Positions 27,011 to 34,199 of a stretch of 64,000 nucleotides of DNA are shown here, piece by piece. Both the position numbers and the translations under genes were made by a program. The DNA is taken from NCBI RefSeq assembly GCF_016785185.1, contig NZ_JAEKDY010000005.1; one strand, written 5' to 3'. The DNA is from Heyndrickxia sporothermodurans. Lineage in GTDB: Bacteria; Bacillota; Bacilli; Bacillales; Bacillaceae_C. A model generated the notes under the pieces. It saw only the letters and a program-made list of their open reading frames with translations. It was not told where the DNA came from and did not search any database. The stretch's first letter is position 1; each line of letters starts with the position of its first letter.

Positions 27011-27057
27011 TTGTTTCCTCCATTCAACTTAATATTATCCAGTTTCTTTTTAAACAT
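27007..27057 (-). other. Possible 16-codon upstream frame coupled to the ABC ATPase gene
   Basis: A frame MFKKKLDNIKLNGGNK ends with a TGA that overlaps the ABC ATPase ATG. A strong AAAGGAGGG lies 16 bases before its ATG, too far to be ideal, so this Shine-Dalgarno has no clear gene. It may be a leader peptide or the remains of a lost regulator gene. Confidence 0.25.
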
Positions 27058-27111
27058 TTAGAAACAGATAACTCCCTCCTTTAGTTCGCCTTCAACGTTT
27101 CTATAAAATTA

Positions 27112-27153
27112 TGTACTATCAAAACAGTACACTACTGCAAAATTAACCGTCAA
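27112..27153 (-). promoter_or_regulatory. Promoter with inverted repeat for the ABC operon
   Basis: TTGACG at 27153-27148 and a weak TACTGT -10 at 18 bp. The -10 overlaps the inverted repeat TGTACT-N8-AGTACA (27112-27131), a plausible operator, for example for a GntR-type repressor as found with similar transporters. No regulator gene is adjacent. Confidence 0.5.
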
Positions 27154-27190
27154 TACCTTTTTTGGAAATTTTTTCACCTTACTCTAAATA

Positions 27191-27214
27191 AAAAAACCGC
27201 CAATGGCGGTTTTT
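27191..27214 (-). terminator. Terminator after tcdA
   Basis: A GC-rich stem built on ACCGCC/GGCGGT with A6 and T6 flanks, between the ABC operon promoter and the tcdA stop. Confidence 0.85.
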
Positions 27215-27239
27215 TATAATTTTTCCCAGTAAAAATCTT

Positions 27240-28004
27240 TTATTTATCTTTGACACGCTTTAGCGGAATATCTTTTACTATTTCTTTAACAACATAGCTT
27301 GCCATGAATAATCCGGCTGTTGATGGAACAAAAGCATTCGATGAAGGCGGCATTTTTGCTTTACGGATTTCTGCTTCATCATTCCCAACAACTTTTCTAA
27401 CATCTTCGCGAATAATGATTGGACTTTCATCTGAAAATACAACAGGAATTCCTTTGCGAATTCCTTCCTTACGAAGTCTCGTACGAATAACTTTGGCAAT
27501 TGGATCTGTATGTGTTTTGAAAATATCTGCTATTTTCAGTCTTGTAGGATCCATTTTATTCGCTGCACCCATACTTGAAATAATTGGAATATTACGTTTT
27601 AAGCATTCTTTAATTAAATGAATTTTATAAGAAATCGTGTCGGATGCATCAACGATAAAATCCGGTTGTTCTGCGAAAAACTGCTCATATGTTTCTTCTG
27701 TATAAAACATGTTCAAAGAGATGACTTCGCATTCTTGATTAATATCCTTGATCCGCTCCTTCATTATGTCGGCTTTCGGTTGTCCAATTGTAGAAAGCAA
27801 TGCAGGCAATTGTCGATTTATATTTGTAATATCTACTGAATCTTTATCAACTAAAATTAATTTCCCGACGCCGGATCGTGCCAACGCTTCAACAGCAAAC
27901 GATCCAACTCCACCTATACCAAGTATGGCAACCGTACTATTTTTTAATTTTTCTAATCCTTCTTTTCCCAGAGCTAATTCATTTCGTGAAAACTGGTGAA
28001 GCAC
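27240..28004 (-). CDS. tcdA: tRNA threonylcarbamoyladenosine dehydratase TcdA
   Basis: 254-aa E1-like enzyme (YrvM in B. subtilis) that uses ATP to cyclise t6A37 of tRNA to ct6A. The ATP-binding glycine loop is GIGGVGSFAVEALARSG, followed by DKDSVDITNINRQ, as in the ThiF/MoeB/E1 family. The GTG start (MLHQFSRNELALG) is 9 bases after GGAG and gives the length of the B. subtilis protein; the frame is open for five more codons. Confidence 0.93.
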   Translation of the reverse strand: MLHQFSRNELALGKEGLEKLKNSTVAILGIGGVGSFAVEALARSGVGKLILVDKDSVDITNINRQLPALLSTIGQPKADIMKERIKDINQECEVISLNMFYTEETYEQFFAEQPDFIVDASDTISYKIHLIKECLKRNIPIISSMGAANKMDPTRLKIADIFKTHTDPIAKVIRTRLRKEGIRKGIPVVFSDESPIIIREDVRKVVGNDEAEIRKAKMPPSSNAFVPSTAGLFMASYVVKEIVKDIPLKRVKDK

Positions 28005-28091
28005 ATGTATCATCTCCAAAATTCTACTTTATCTTCCTTGGATAAGGATAAACAATTTGTCGCTTAAAATCAATATTTGTCCAATTTAGTG

Positions 28092-28120
28092 CAAAATAAA
28101 AACCCTCTATAAAAGAGAGT
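28092..28120 (-). terminator. Terminator of the 6S RNA transcript
   Basis: Short stem ACTCTC/AGAGGGT with a TTTTT(A)TTTT run on the minus strand, just past the 6S RNA 3' end. Confidence 0.7.
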
Positions 28121-28138
28121 TTAAGTTTCAATTAAAAT

Positions 28139-28330
28139 GATAAGCCCCAATCATGCCGTCGCAAAATCCTAGTGTTTTGAACCCGCACTTGGCAGGTGGG
28201 TGTTCTGTTTCAGCTTTATACGTCCTTTATAAAAAGGCATGTATGCGGCATGAAAACGCCAAACTCCCGTAGGTAATATGTTCGGTCAAAACGAATAGGT
28301 ACAAAAACGAACACATCAGGACTTATCGTA
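28139..28330 (-). ncRNA. bsrA: 6S RNA (6S-1 / BsrA type)
   Basis: About 190 nt between aspS and tcdA, where bsrA lies in B. subtilis. The 5' end GATAAGTCCTGATGTG pairs with the 3' end GGGGCTTATC to close the long hairpin. The strand complementary to the central bubble reads GTTCGGTCAAAAC (28280-28292), the sequence of the B. subtilis 6S-1 product RNA. 6S RNA binds sigma-A RNA polymerase and is itself the template for pRNA synthesis that frees the enzyme in outgrowth. Confidence 0.93.
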
Positions 28331-28338
28331 TTATTTAA

Positions 28339-28367
28339 ATAGTATCATAGGAATTTTATTTTTTCAA
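28339..28367 (-). promoter_or_regulatory. Promoter of 6S RNA
   Basis: TTGAAA (28367-28362) and TACTAT (28344-28339) with a 17-bp spacer; the expected start, about 28331, is just before the 6S 5' end. Confidence 0.65.
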
Positions 28368-28417
28368 TATTACTATAGTTGGAAAAATCATACGATATTT
28401 GACAAAAATCTCATTAT

Positions 28418-30190
28418 TTATTTTTCTTTAAGGTTCAAAGAAAGATGTAAGTCTTGTAATTGTAGCTCACTTACCTCGCCTGGTGCTTCAGTTAACAAGC
28501 AACTTGCACTCGCTGTTTTTGGAAAGGCAATTGTATCGCGTAAATTTGTACGTCCAGATAATAGCATAACAATTCGATCCAACCCTAAAGCAATTCCACC
28601 GTGTGGAGGTGTTCCATATTCAAAAGCGTCCAAGAGGAAACCAAATTGTTCCCTTGCTTGCTCCTCTGTAAATCCAAGGACTTTAAACATTTTTTCTTGA
28701 ATGTCTCTTTCAAAAATACGTAATGATCCACCACCTAACTCATAACCATTTAGAACTAAGTCATATGCTTGAGCTTTTACATTTTTCGGATCACTTTCAA
28801 GTTTTTCGATATCTTCTCTAAAAGGCATCGTGAATGGGTGATGAGCTGCATAGTAACGTCCTTCTTCTTCGTCATACTCAAGTAATGGCCAGTCTGTTAC
28901 CCACAGGAAATTAAATTTGGATTCGTCAATTAGCCCTAGTTCTTTACCAAGTTTTAACCTTAGCGCTCCTAAAGCATCTGCAACAACTGAGGTTTTGTCT
29001 GCAACAAATAATAATAAGTCACCCGTAGATGATTCTAATATTGATTTGAACTGTTGTTGCTCCTCTTCGGAGAAGAATTTTGCAATCGGTCCTTTCAAAC
29101 CATCTTCTTCCACCTTTAGCCATGCCAAACCTTTGGCACCATAACGTGATACAAATTCAGTTAGACCATCAATATCTTTTCGAGAATATTTAGTAGCTCC
29201 GCCTTTCACATTGATTGCCTTCACTTGGCCACCATTTGTAACTGCAGCTGAAAATACTTTAAATCCCGATTCTTTAACTATTTCAGATAAGTCCACTAGT
29301 TCCATTTCAAAACGTGTGTCAGGTTTATCTGAACCATATCGACTCATCGCTTCATCATATGTCAATCTTGGTAGCGGTGTACTGATATCAATCCCTTTCA
29401 CATCTTTCATTAATCGGACCATCATTTTTTCCGTCATATCCATAATGTCTTCTTGACTATAAAAACTTGTTTCAATATCAATTTGTGTAAATTCTGGTTG
29501 ACGATCTGCACGTAAGTCCTCGTCACGGAAACAACGGGCAATTTGATAGTATTTATCAAATCCGGAAACCATTAATAATTGTTTAAAAATTTGCGGTGAC
29601 TGTGGCAACGCATAAAATTCACCCGGATGTACGCGACTAGGTACTAAATAATCACGTGCTCCTTCAGGAGTACTTTTTGTTAAAATCGGTGTTTCAACAT
29701 CCAAAAATCCTTCTTCATCTAAAAAGCGACGAATCGTTTTTGTCACATCATGACGCATTTTAAATGTTTCATACATAACAGGCCTGCGTAAATCAAGATA
29801 ACGGTATTTTAAACGAACATCTTCAGCGACTTCTGTTTTATTTTCAATCATAAATGGCGGTGTCTTTGCTTCATTTATAATTGTCACCTGGTCGACTTTA
29901 ATTTCAATTTTCCCGGTCTTTAAGTTTTCATTTACTGTTGAAGCATCTCTTGCTACGACTGTACCTTTAACATCTAATACATATTCGGAGCGAATTTTTT
30001 CCGCAATAGCAAGAGCTTCCGCAGAAATATCCGGGTTAAAAACAATTTGAACGATTCCTGTTCGGTCGCGTAAATCAATAAAAATTAATCCACCAAGGTC
30101 TCTTCTTTTCTGCACCCAGCCTTTTAGTGTAATACTTTCACCAATATGCTGTTCTGTTACTTCACCACAATAATATGTTCGTCCAAACAT
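28418..30190 (-). CDS. aspS: Aspartyl-tRNA synthetase
   Basis: 590-aa class IIb synthetase of bacterial type: an N-terminal OB-fold anticodon domain (GWVQKRRDLGGLIFIDLRDR), motif 2 near RCFRDEDLRADRQPEFTQID, the bacterial GAD insertion, and motif 3 in GIALGLDRIVMLL. Fourteen bases after hisS, so the two form one operon under the hisS T-box. It lacks a visible leader of its own. Confidence 0.98.
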   Translation of the reverse strand: MFGRTYYCGEVTEQHIGESITLKGWVQKRRDLGGLIFIDLRDRTGIVQIVFNPDISAEALAIAEKIRSEYVLDVKGTVVARDASTVNENLKTGKIEIKVDQVTIINEAKTPPFMIENKTEVAEDVRLKYRYLDLRRPVMYETFKMRHDVTKTIRRFLDEEGFLDVETPILTKSTPEGARDYLVPSRVHPGEFYALPQSPQIFKQLLMVSGFDKYYQIARCFRDEDLRADRQPEFTQIDIETSFYSQEDIMDMTEKMMVRLMKDVKGIDISTPLPRLTYDEAMSRYGSDKPDTRFEMELVDLSEIVKESGFKVFSAAVTNGGQVKAINVKGGATKYSRKDIDGLTEFVSRYGAKGLAWLKVEEDGLKGPIAKFFSEEEQQQFKSILESSTGDLLLFVADKTSVVADALGALRLKLGKELGLIDESKFNFLWVTDWPLLEYDEEEGRYYAAHHPFTMPFREDIEKLESDPKNVKAQAYDLVLNGYELGGGSLRIFERDIQEKMFKVLGFTEEQAREQFGFLLDAFEYGTPPHGGIALGLDRIVMLLSGRTNLRDTIAFPKTASASCLLTEAPGEVSELQLQDLHLSLNLKEK

Positions 30191-30204
30191 TCTATTTATG
30201 CCCC

Positions 30205-31476
30205 CTATTTACTTAGCTGTATAAATTGATTTACAAAATCAGTTATAGCCACTTCTTTTTGCTCACCGGTTTCCATGTTTTTTAGATTAATGATCCTTTT
30301 TTGAAGCTCATCTTCGCCTAAAATAGCAACATATTTCGCGTGGACACGGTCAGCAGCTTTAAACTGTGCTTTCATTTTTCGATCAAGATAATCCATATCA
30401 GCCGAAAAACTATGTTGTCTTAATTGTTGTAATAATACAGCCGCTTTAAGTTTTGCCTCTTCACCTAATGCAACGATAAAGCAATCAACTGGATTTTCAT
30501 ATGGCAGTTGAATATTTTCTGCTTCTAACGCGGCAAGTAAACGTTCAATACTTAACGCAAAACCGATTCCAGGTGTTTCAGGTCCACCCATTTCTTGAAC
30601 TAATCCATTATAGCGACCACCGCCACAAAGTGTTGTAATGGCACCAAAGCCTTCTGCACTACTCATAATTTCAAACGCAGTGTGATTATAATAATCTAAC
30701 CCTCTAACAAGCGTTGGATCGACTTCATACTCGATTCCTAATTCTTTTAAATACAATAAAACTTTATCAAAATAGGCTTTTGATTCATTATTTAAATAAT
30801 CTAATATTGAGGGTGCTGACTTCATCAGTTCATGGTCGCGGTCTTTTTTACAATCCAAAATACGAAGCGGATTTTTCTCAAGTCGATTTTGACAATCAGA
30901 ACAAAATTCTTCAATTCTAGGTTGAAAATGATTGATTAAAGCTGTTCGGTGAGAAATTCGGCTTTCTTTATCACCCAAACTATTAATAACAAGTTTCAAT
31001 GACTTTAACCCTAGTTTTTTGTAAAGGGTCATCGCTAAAGAGATCACTTCTGCATCTATTGCCGGATCTTCGCTGCCAAGTGCTTCGACTCCAAATTGTA
31101 CAAATTGACGGAATCTACCTGCTTGCGGTCTTTCATATCGAAACATCGGACCATTGTAAAATAGTTTCACCGGTTGATTCGGTTGGCCGAACATTTTATG
31201 TTGAGTAAATGAGCGAACAACAGATGCTGTTCCTTCAGGCCGTAATGTTAAACTTCTCCCGCCACGATCTTCAAATGTATACATTTCTTTTTGAACTATG
31301 TCTGTCGTATCTCCTACACCTTTTTGAAAGAGCTCTGTATGTTCAAAAATCGGTGTACGGATTTCTTTATATTGATAGGTTCTACAAATTTCTTTTGCCG
31401 TATCTTCTACAAACTGCCATTTCTCAACTTCGCCAGGTAATATATCCTGGGTACCGCGAGGAATTTGAATTGACAT
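30205..31476 (-). CDS. hisS: Histidyl-tRNA synthetase
   Basis: 423-aa class II enzyme charging tRNA-His. Motif 1 region IPRGTQDILPGE, motif 2 MFRYERPQAGRFRQFVQFG, histidine-A motifs LVRGLDYYNHTAFE, motif 3 GIGFALSIERLL, and a C-terminal anticodon domain. ATG after AAGGAGGAGCTAATTT. The upstream T-box controls both hisS and aspS. Confidence 0.98.
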   Translation of the reverse strand: MSIQIPRGTQDILPGEVEKWQFVEDTAKEICRTYQYKEIRTPIFEHTELFQKGVGDTTDIVQKEMYTFEDRGGRSLTLRPEGTASVVRSFTQHKMFGQPNQPVKLFYNGPMFRYERPQAGRFRQFVQFGVEALGSEDPAIDAEVISLAMTLYKKLGLKSLKLVINSLGDKESRISHRTALINHFQPRIEEFCSDCQNRLEKNPLRILDCKKDRDHELMKSAPSILDYLNNESKAYFDKVLLYLKELGIEYEVDPTLVRGLDYYNHTAFEIMSSAEGFGAITTLCGGGRYNGLVQEMGGPETPGIGFALSIERLLAALEAENIQLPYENPVDCFIVALGEEAKLKAAVLLQQLRQHSFSADMDYLDRKMKAQFKAADRVHAKYVAILGEDELQKRIINLKNMETGEQKEVAITDFVNQFIQLSK

Positions 31477-31504
31477 AAATTAGCTCCTCCTTTTTTATGT
31501 AAAA

Positions 31505-31782
31505 TAAAAAACAACCCTCAATCCCTTGTATTAATACAAGGGACGAGAGTTGTTTCCCGTGGTGCCACCCTAATTGAAGCAAAATGCTTCCACTCGAAAC
31601 AGTTAACGCCTGTTCTACGTTCATCCCTATTAAGATAAATCCGTTCAGGATGAAACCTACAAAGTGTTCATTCATTAAGTCATCATGTAGAAATGCTTTC
31701 AGCCTAAGACATTTCTTCTCTTTTCATGTGTTTCTTAATTACTGTGCTTTATCATTGGTTTTTTATAATTTTATATTTATTT
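31505..31782 (-). promoter_or_regulatory. Histidine T-box riboswitch of hisS-aspS
   Basis: T-box core AGGGTGGCACCACGGG starts at 31571 and is followed by a terminator hairpin (CCCTTGTATTAATACAAGGG) and a T6 run. Stem I has the conserved GGCTGAAAG segment; by its spacing, the specifier is most likely CAC (His) at 31666-31664. A GAC triplet (Asp) also occurs in the arm, but at a less fitting place. Confidence 0.9.
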
Positions 31783-31787
31783 ATATA

Positions 31788-31816
31788 ATAATACGAGGCT
31801 AGTTCCACGTTGTCAA
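31788..31816 (-). promoter_or_regulatory. Sigma-A promoter of the hisS T-box transcript
   Basis: Consensus TTGACA (31816-31811) and TATTAT (31793-31788) with a 17-bp spacer, just downstream of the yrzK stop. Confidence 0.88.
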
Positions 31817-31837
31817 GGTACGCTTTGAGAAAAAATT

Positions 31838-32014
31838 TCATGACCGCTCTAATTTCTTTTTCAATAATTTTACATCTCCTAATGATAGTCCAAATTCGGA
31901 TGCAAGCTCCATGGATGAAGCTTGATTTTCTTTTTGAATAAACTCATGTAAATTGGTTCCAAAAATTTGATTACTGCCATCTGATACTAATTGGTTTTTT
32001 TCATTAGCACGCAT
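31838..32014 (-). CDS. YrzK-like small protein
   Basis: A 58-aa protein with a C-terminal helix-turn-helix-like segment (ASSMELASEFGLSLGDVKLL, about residues 33-52), similar to sigma-70 region 4-type helices. Position between hisS and the amidase gene matches B. subtilis yrzK. The ATG 7 bases after AAGGAG is chosen; an ATG two codons earlier overlaps the site. Function unknown; DNA binding is only suggested. Confidence 0.7.
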   Translation of the reverse strand: MRANEKNQLVSDGSNQIFGTNLHEFIQKENQASSMELASEFGLSLGDVKLLKKKLERS

Positions 32015-32307
32015 GTTCATTCTCCTTACTTTTTTGGCTATGTTAATACGTAATTTCCAATAAATTTTTCTTCACATTTCGAGTGAAAATACCACGAACT
32101 AGCTTTAGTTAGCTTTTATTCAATCCGTCGAATAGGTGAGAAACTCCTCAAAAATTAACTAGAAGTATCTTTTGTTGTCATATTGTTAGTGTATCCAAAC
32201 AACGATTTTTTCTTTCTTAAAAAAAGGAGTTTTAATTATTTTCGAGAATTAAGAAAAGGACAAGTTATTTACTAACAATGAGATTCAAAAGGTGGTGTTT
32301 AAAACAA

Positions 32308-33567
32308 TTGAAGAAATGCGTTTTCGTATTCATTATTTTTTTATTAGTCGGGACAGTAATAACTTCTAAACCAAAGGTATATGCAGATTCACAAAAGGTA
32401 ACGGTGAATGCCAATATTTTAAACATTCGTAGCGGTCCCGGGCTTTCCTATCCGATAATACAAAAAGGAAAAGCAGGAGATCGCTTTACATTGTTGCAAA
32501 CGAAGGATGATTGGTACGAGGTCCAATTGTCTAATGAAAAAAAGGGTTGGGTTGCTAGTTGGTTGGTCACTGTTAACAGTCAGTCAAAAGCTACATCCGG
32601 AATTGTAACTGTTAATGACTTAAACTTGCGTACCTCTCCTGAACTATCAAGCTCTATTATCCAAAAACTGCAGACTGGTCAGCGTGTCCAAATTCTTGAA
32701 ACAAATAATGAGTGGTTTAAAATCACCGTAGAAGGTTCTACGGGTTGGGTGAGTAGTAACTATATTCGATTGACTTCAAAAAGTTCGGTTACAAGTAATG
32801 GAGAAATGGTGACTATTTTAAACAATGGAACAAACTTGCGCAGCGAACCTTCTATTCAGTCTAGTATTGTTGAAATCGGAAATAGTGGAGAAACGTTTTC
32901 TGTCATTGAAAAAGATAATGATTGGTATAAAATTAAACTTAACGGGGGCAAGACTGCTTATGTAGCATCCTGGGTCGTTTCATCCACCGTAAAAATGAAT
33001 CGGACCAAGTCTAATAAAGTGAATACAAAAGGTTTGAAAGGAAAAACGATTGTCATTGATCCAGGACATGGAGGTAGAGATTCAGGGACAATTGGGATCA
33101 CAAATACGCTTGAAAAAAATGTAACACTTAAAACAGCTGAACTTTTAGCAAATAAACTAAGAAATGCTGGAGCTAATGTATTTTTAACTAGAGAAGATGA
33201 CCGATATGTTTCCCTGCCTTCAAGGGTAAGTGTCTCCAAAATCAATCATGCGGATGCTTTTATTAGTCTTCATTATGATAGTATTAATGATCAAAGCATT
33301 ACCGGACATACGAGTTATTATTATCATTCAATGCAAAAAATACTTGCGCAGAACATTAATCGGGGCATTTCCAATGAAACAGTTTTAAAAGACAGAGGGG
33401 TAAAGTTTGGAAACTTTCACGTCATTCGTGAAAATACACAGCCTGCCGTTCTTTTAGAACTTGGATATTTAAGCAATCCGTTACAAGAAATAGCAATCAA
33501 TAGTCAGGATTACCAAGAGTCAATTACTAAAGGAATTTATAATGGATTAGTTGATTATTTTAAATAA
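32308..33567 (+). CDS. N-acetylmuramoyl-L-alanine amidase with three SH3b domains (YrvJ type)
   Basis: Secreted cell-wall hydrolase that cleaves the bond between MurNAc and the stem peptide. A signal peptide (MKKCVFVFIIFLLVGTVI, ending near VYA) is followed by three bacterial SH3 domains, each with an N-L-R-S/T-x-P core, and an Amidase_3 domain. Zinc ligands and the catalytic Glu lie in IDPGHGG, NTLEKN, ISLHYDS and LLELGYLSN. The TTG start follows AAAGGTGGTG by 10 bases; the ATG at 32278 has a poor site. One of only four plus-strand genes. Confidence 0.93.
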   Translation: MKKCVFVFIIFLLVGTVITSKPKVYADSQKVTVNANILNIRSGPGLSYPIIQKGKAGDRFTLLQTKDDWYEVQLSNEKKGWVASWLVTVNSQSKATSGIVTVNDLNLRTSPELSSSIIQKLQTGQRVQILETNNEWFKITVEGSTGWVSSNYIRLTSKSSVTSNGEMVTILNNGTNLRSEPSIQSSIVEIGNSGETFSVIEKDNDWYKIKLNGGKTAYVASWVVSSTVKMNRTKSNKVNTKGLKGKTIVIDPGHGGRDSGTIGITNTLEKNVTLKTAELLANKLRNAGANVFLTREDDRYVSLPSRVSVSKINHADAFISLHYDSINDQSITGHTSYYYHSMQKILAQNINRGISNETVLKDRGVKFGNFHVIRENTQPAVLLELGYLSNPLQEIAINSQDYQESITKGIYNGLVDYFK

Positions 33568-33681
33568 AGGCTGTTTTCGCAAACTTTGTTGCTATTGATT
33601 AGTATGAAGGTGATTTCCGCTCCAATCTGCATTTCAATATTATTTTATTCTTTAATTCAACAATTTTTAAAAAAACAGCTT
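33568..33681 (+). repeat. Deleted copy D of the dispersed repeat, with terminal inverted repeats
   Basis: Starts right after the amidase stop. It keeps the left end AAGGCTGTTTTCGC... and a right end AAAAAAACAGCTT that are inverted copies of each other, plus the TTCCGCTCCAATC and TTTCAATATT blocks of copies A-C, but lacks most of the GC-rich core. This suggests a MITE-like element. Confidence 0.65.
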
Positions 33682-33688
33682 AAATAAA

Positions 33689-33747
33689 AGAGAGAGCAGT
33701 TATAGTATTATTCCCTCGTACGGAATAATACTATTTGCTCTCTCTTT
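33689..33747. terminator. Bidirectional terminator between the amidase gene and dtd
   Basis: A very long hairpin of two stems: AAGAGAGAGCA pairs with TGCTCTCTCTT, and ATAGTATTATTCC with GGAATAATACTAT, around a CTCGTAC loop. It serves the convergent genes on both strands and includes the dtd stop. Confidence 0.85.
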
Positions 33748-34183
33748 AACTTTCCACTATTAAAGTAACCGGTCCGTCATTTATAAGAGACACATCCATC
33801 ATTGAGCCAAATTGCCCTGTAGCAACAAAAACACCTTTGTCCCTTAACATATGATTAAAAAGATTGTATAAAATTTCCGCCTTTTCAGGTTTCGCGGCAT
33901 CCATAAAATTCGGGCGTCTTCCTTTTCTACAATCACCATATAACGTGAACTGTGAAACTGATAGAATTTGTCCGCCTACATCTAATAACGAATAGTTCAT
34001 CTTTTCATTTTCGTCTTCAAAGATGCGCAAATTGACAATTTTATCAGCAAGATATTTAACATCCGCCTCTGTATCATTATGAGTAATACCTACAAGTAAT
34101 ACAAAACCATTTGTAATTTCTCCGACAACCTCACCGTTTACTTTAACATTCGCTTGTTTACTTCTTTGTAAAACGACTCTCAT
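33746..34183 (-). CDS. dtd: D-aminoacyl-tRNA deacylase
   Basis: 145-aa enzyme that frees D-amino acids (and glycine mis-attached to tRNA-Ala) from tRNA. Catalytic motifs: SVSQFTLYGDCRKGRRPNF (SQxxL region) and the cross-subunit Gly-cisPro motif NDGPVTLIVES at the C-terminus. 16 bases after relA, as in B. subtilis. Confidence 0.97.
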   Translation of the reverse strand: MRVVLQRSKQANVKVNGEVVGEITNGFVLLVGITHNDTEADVKYLADKIVNLRIFEDENEKMNYSLLDVGGQILSVSQFTLYGDCRKGRRPNFMDAAKPEKAEILYNLFNHMLRDKGVFVATGQFGSMMDVSLINDGPVTLIVES

Positions 34184-34199
34184 TACTAAATAAACCCCT

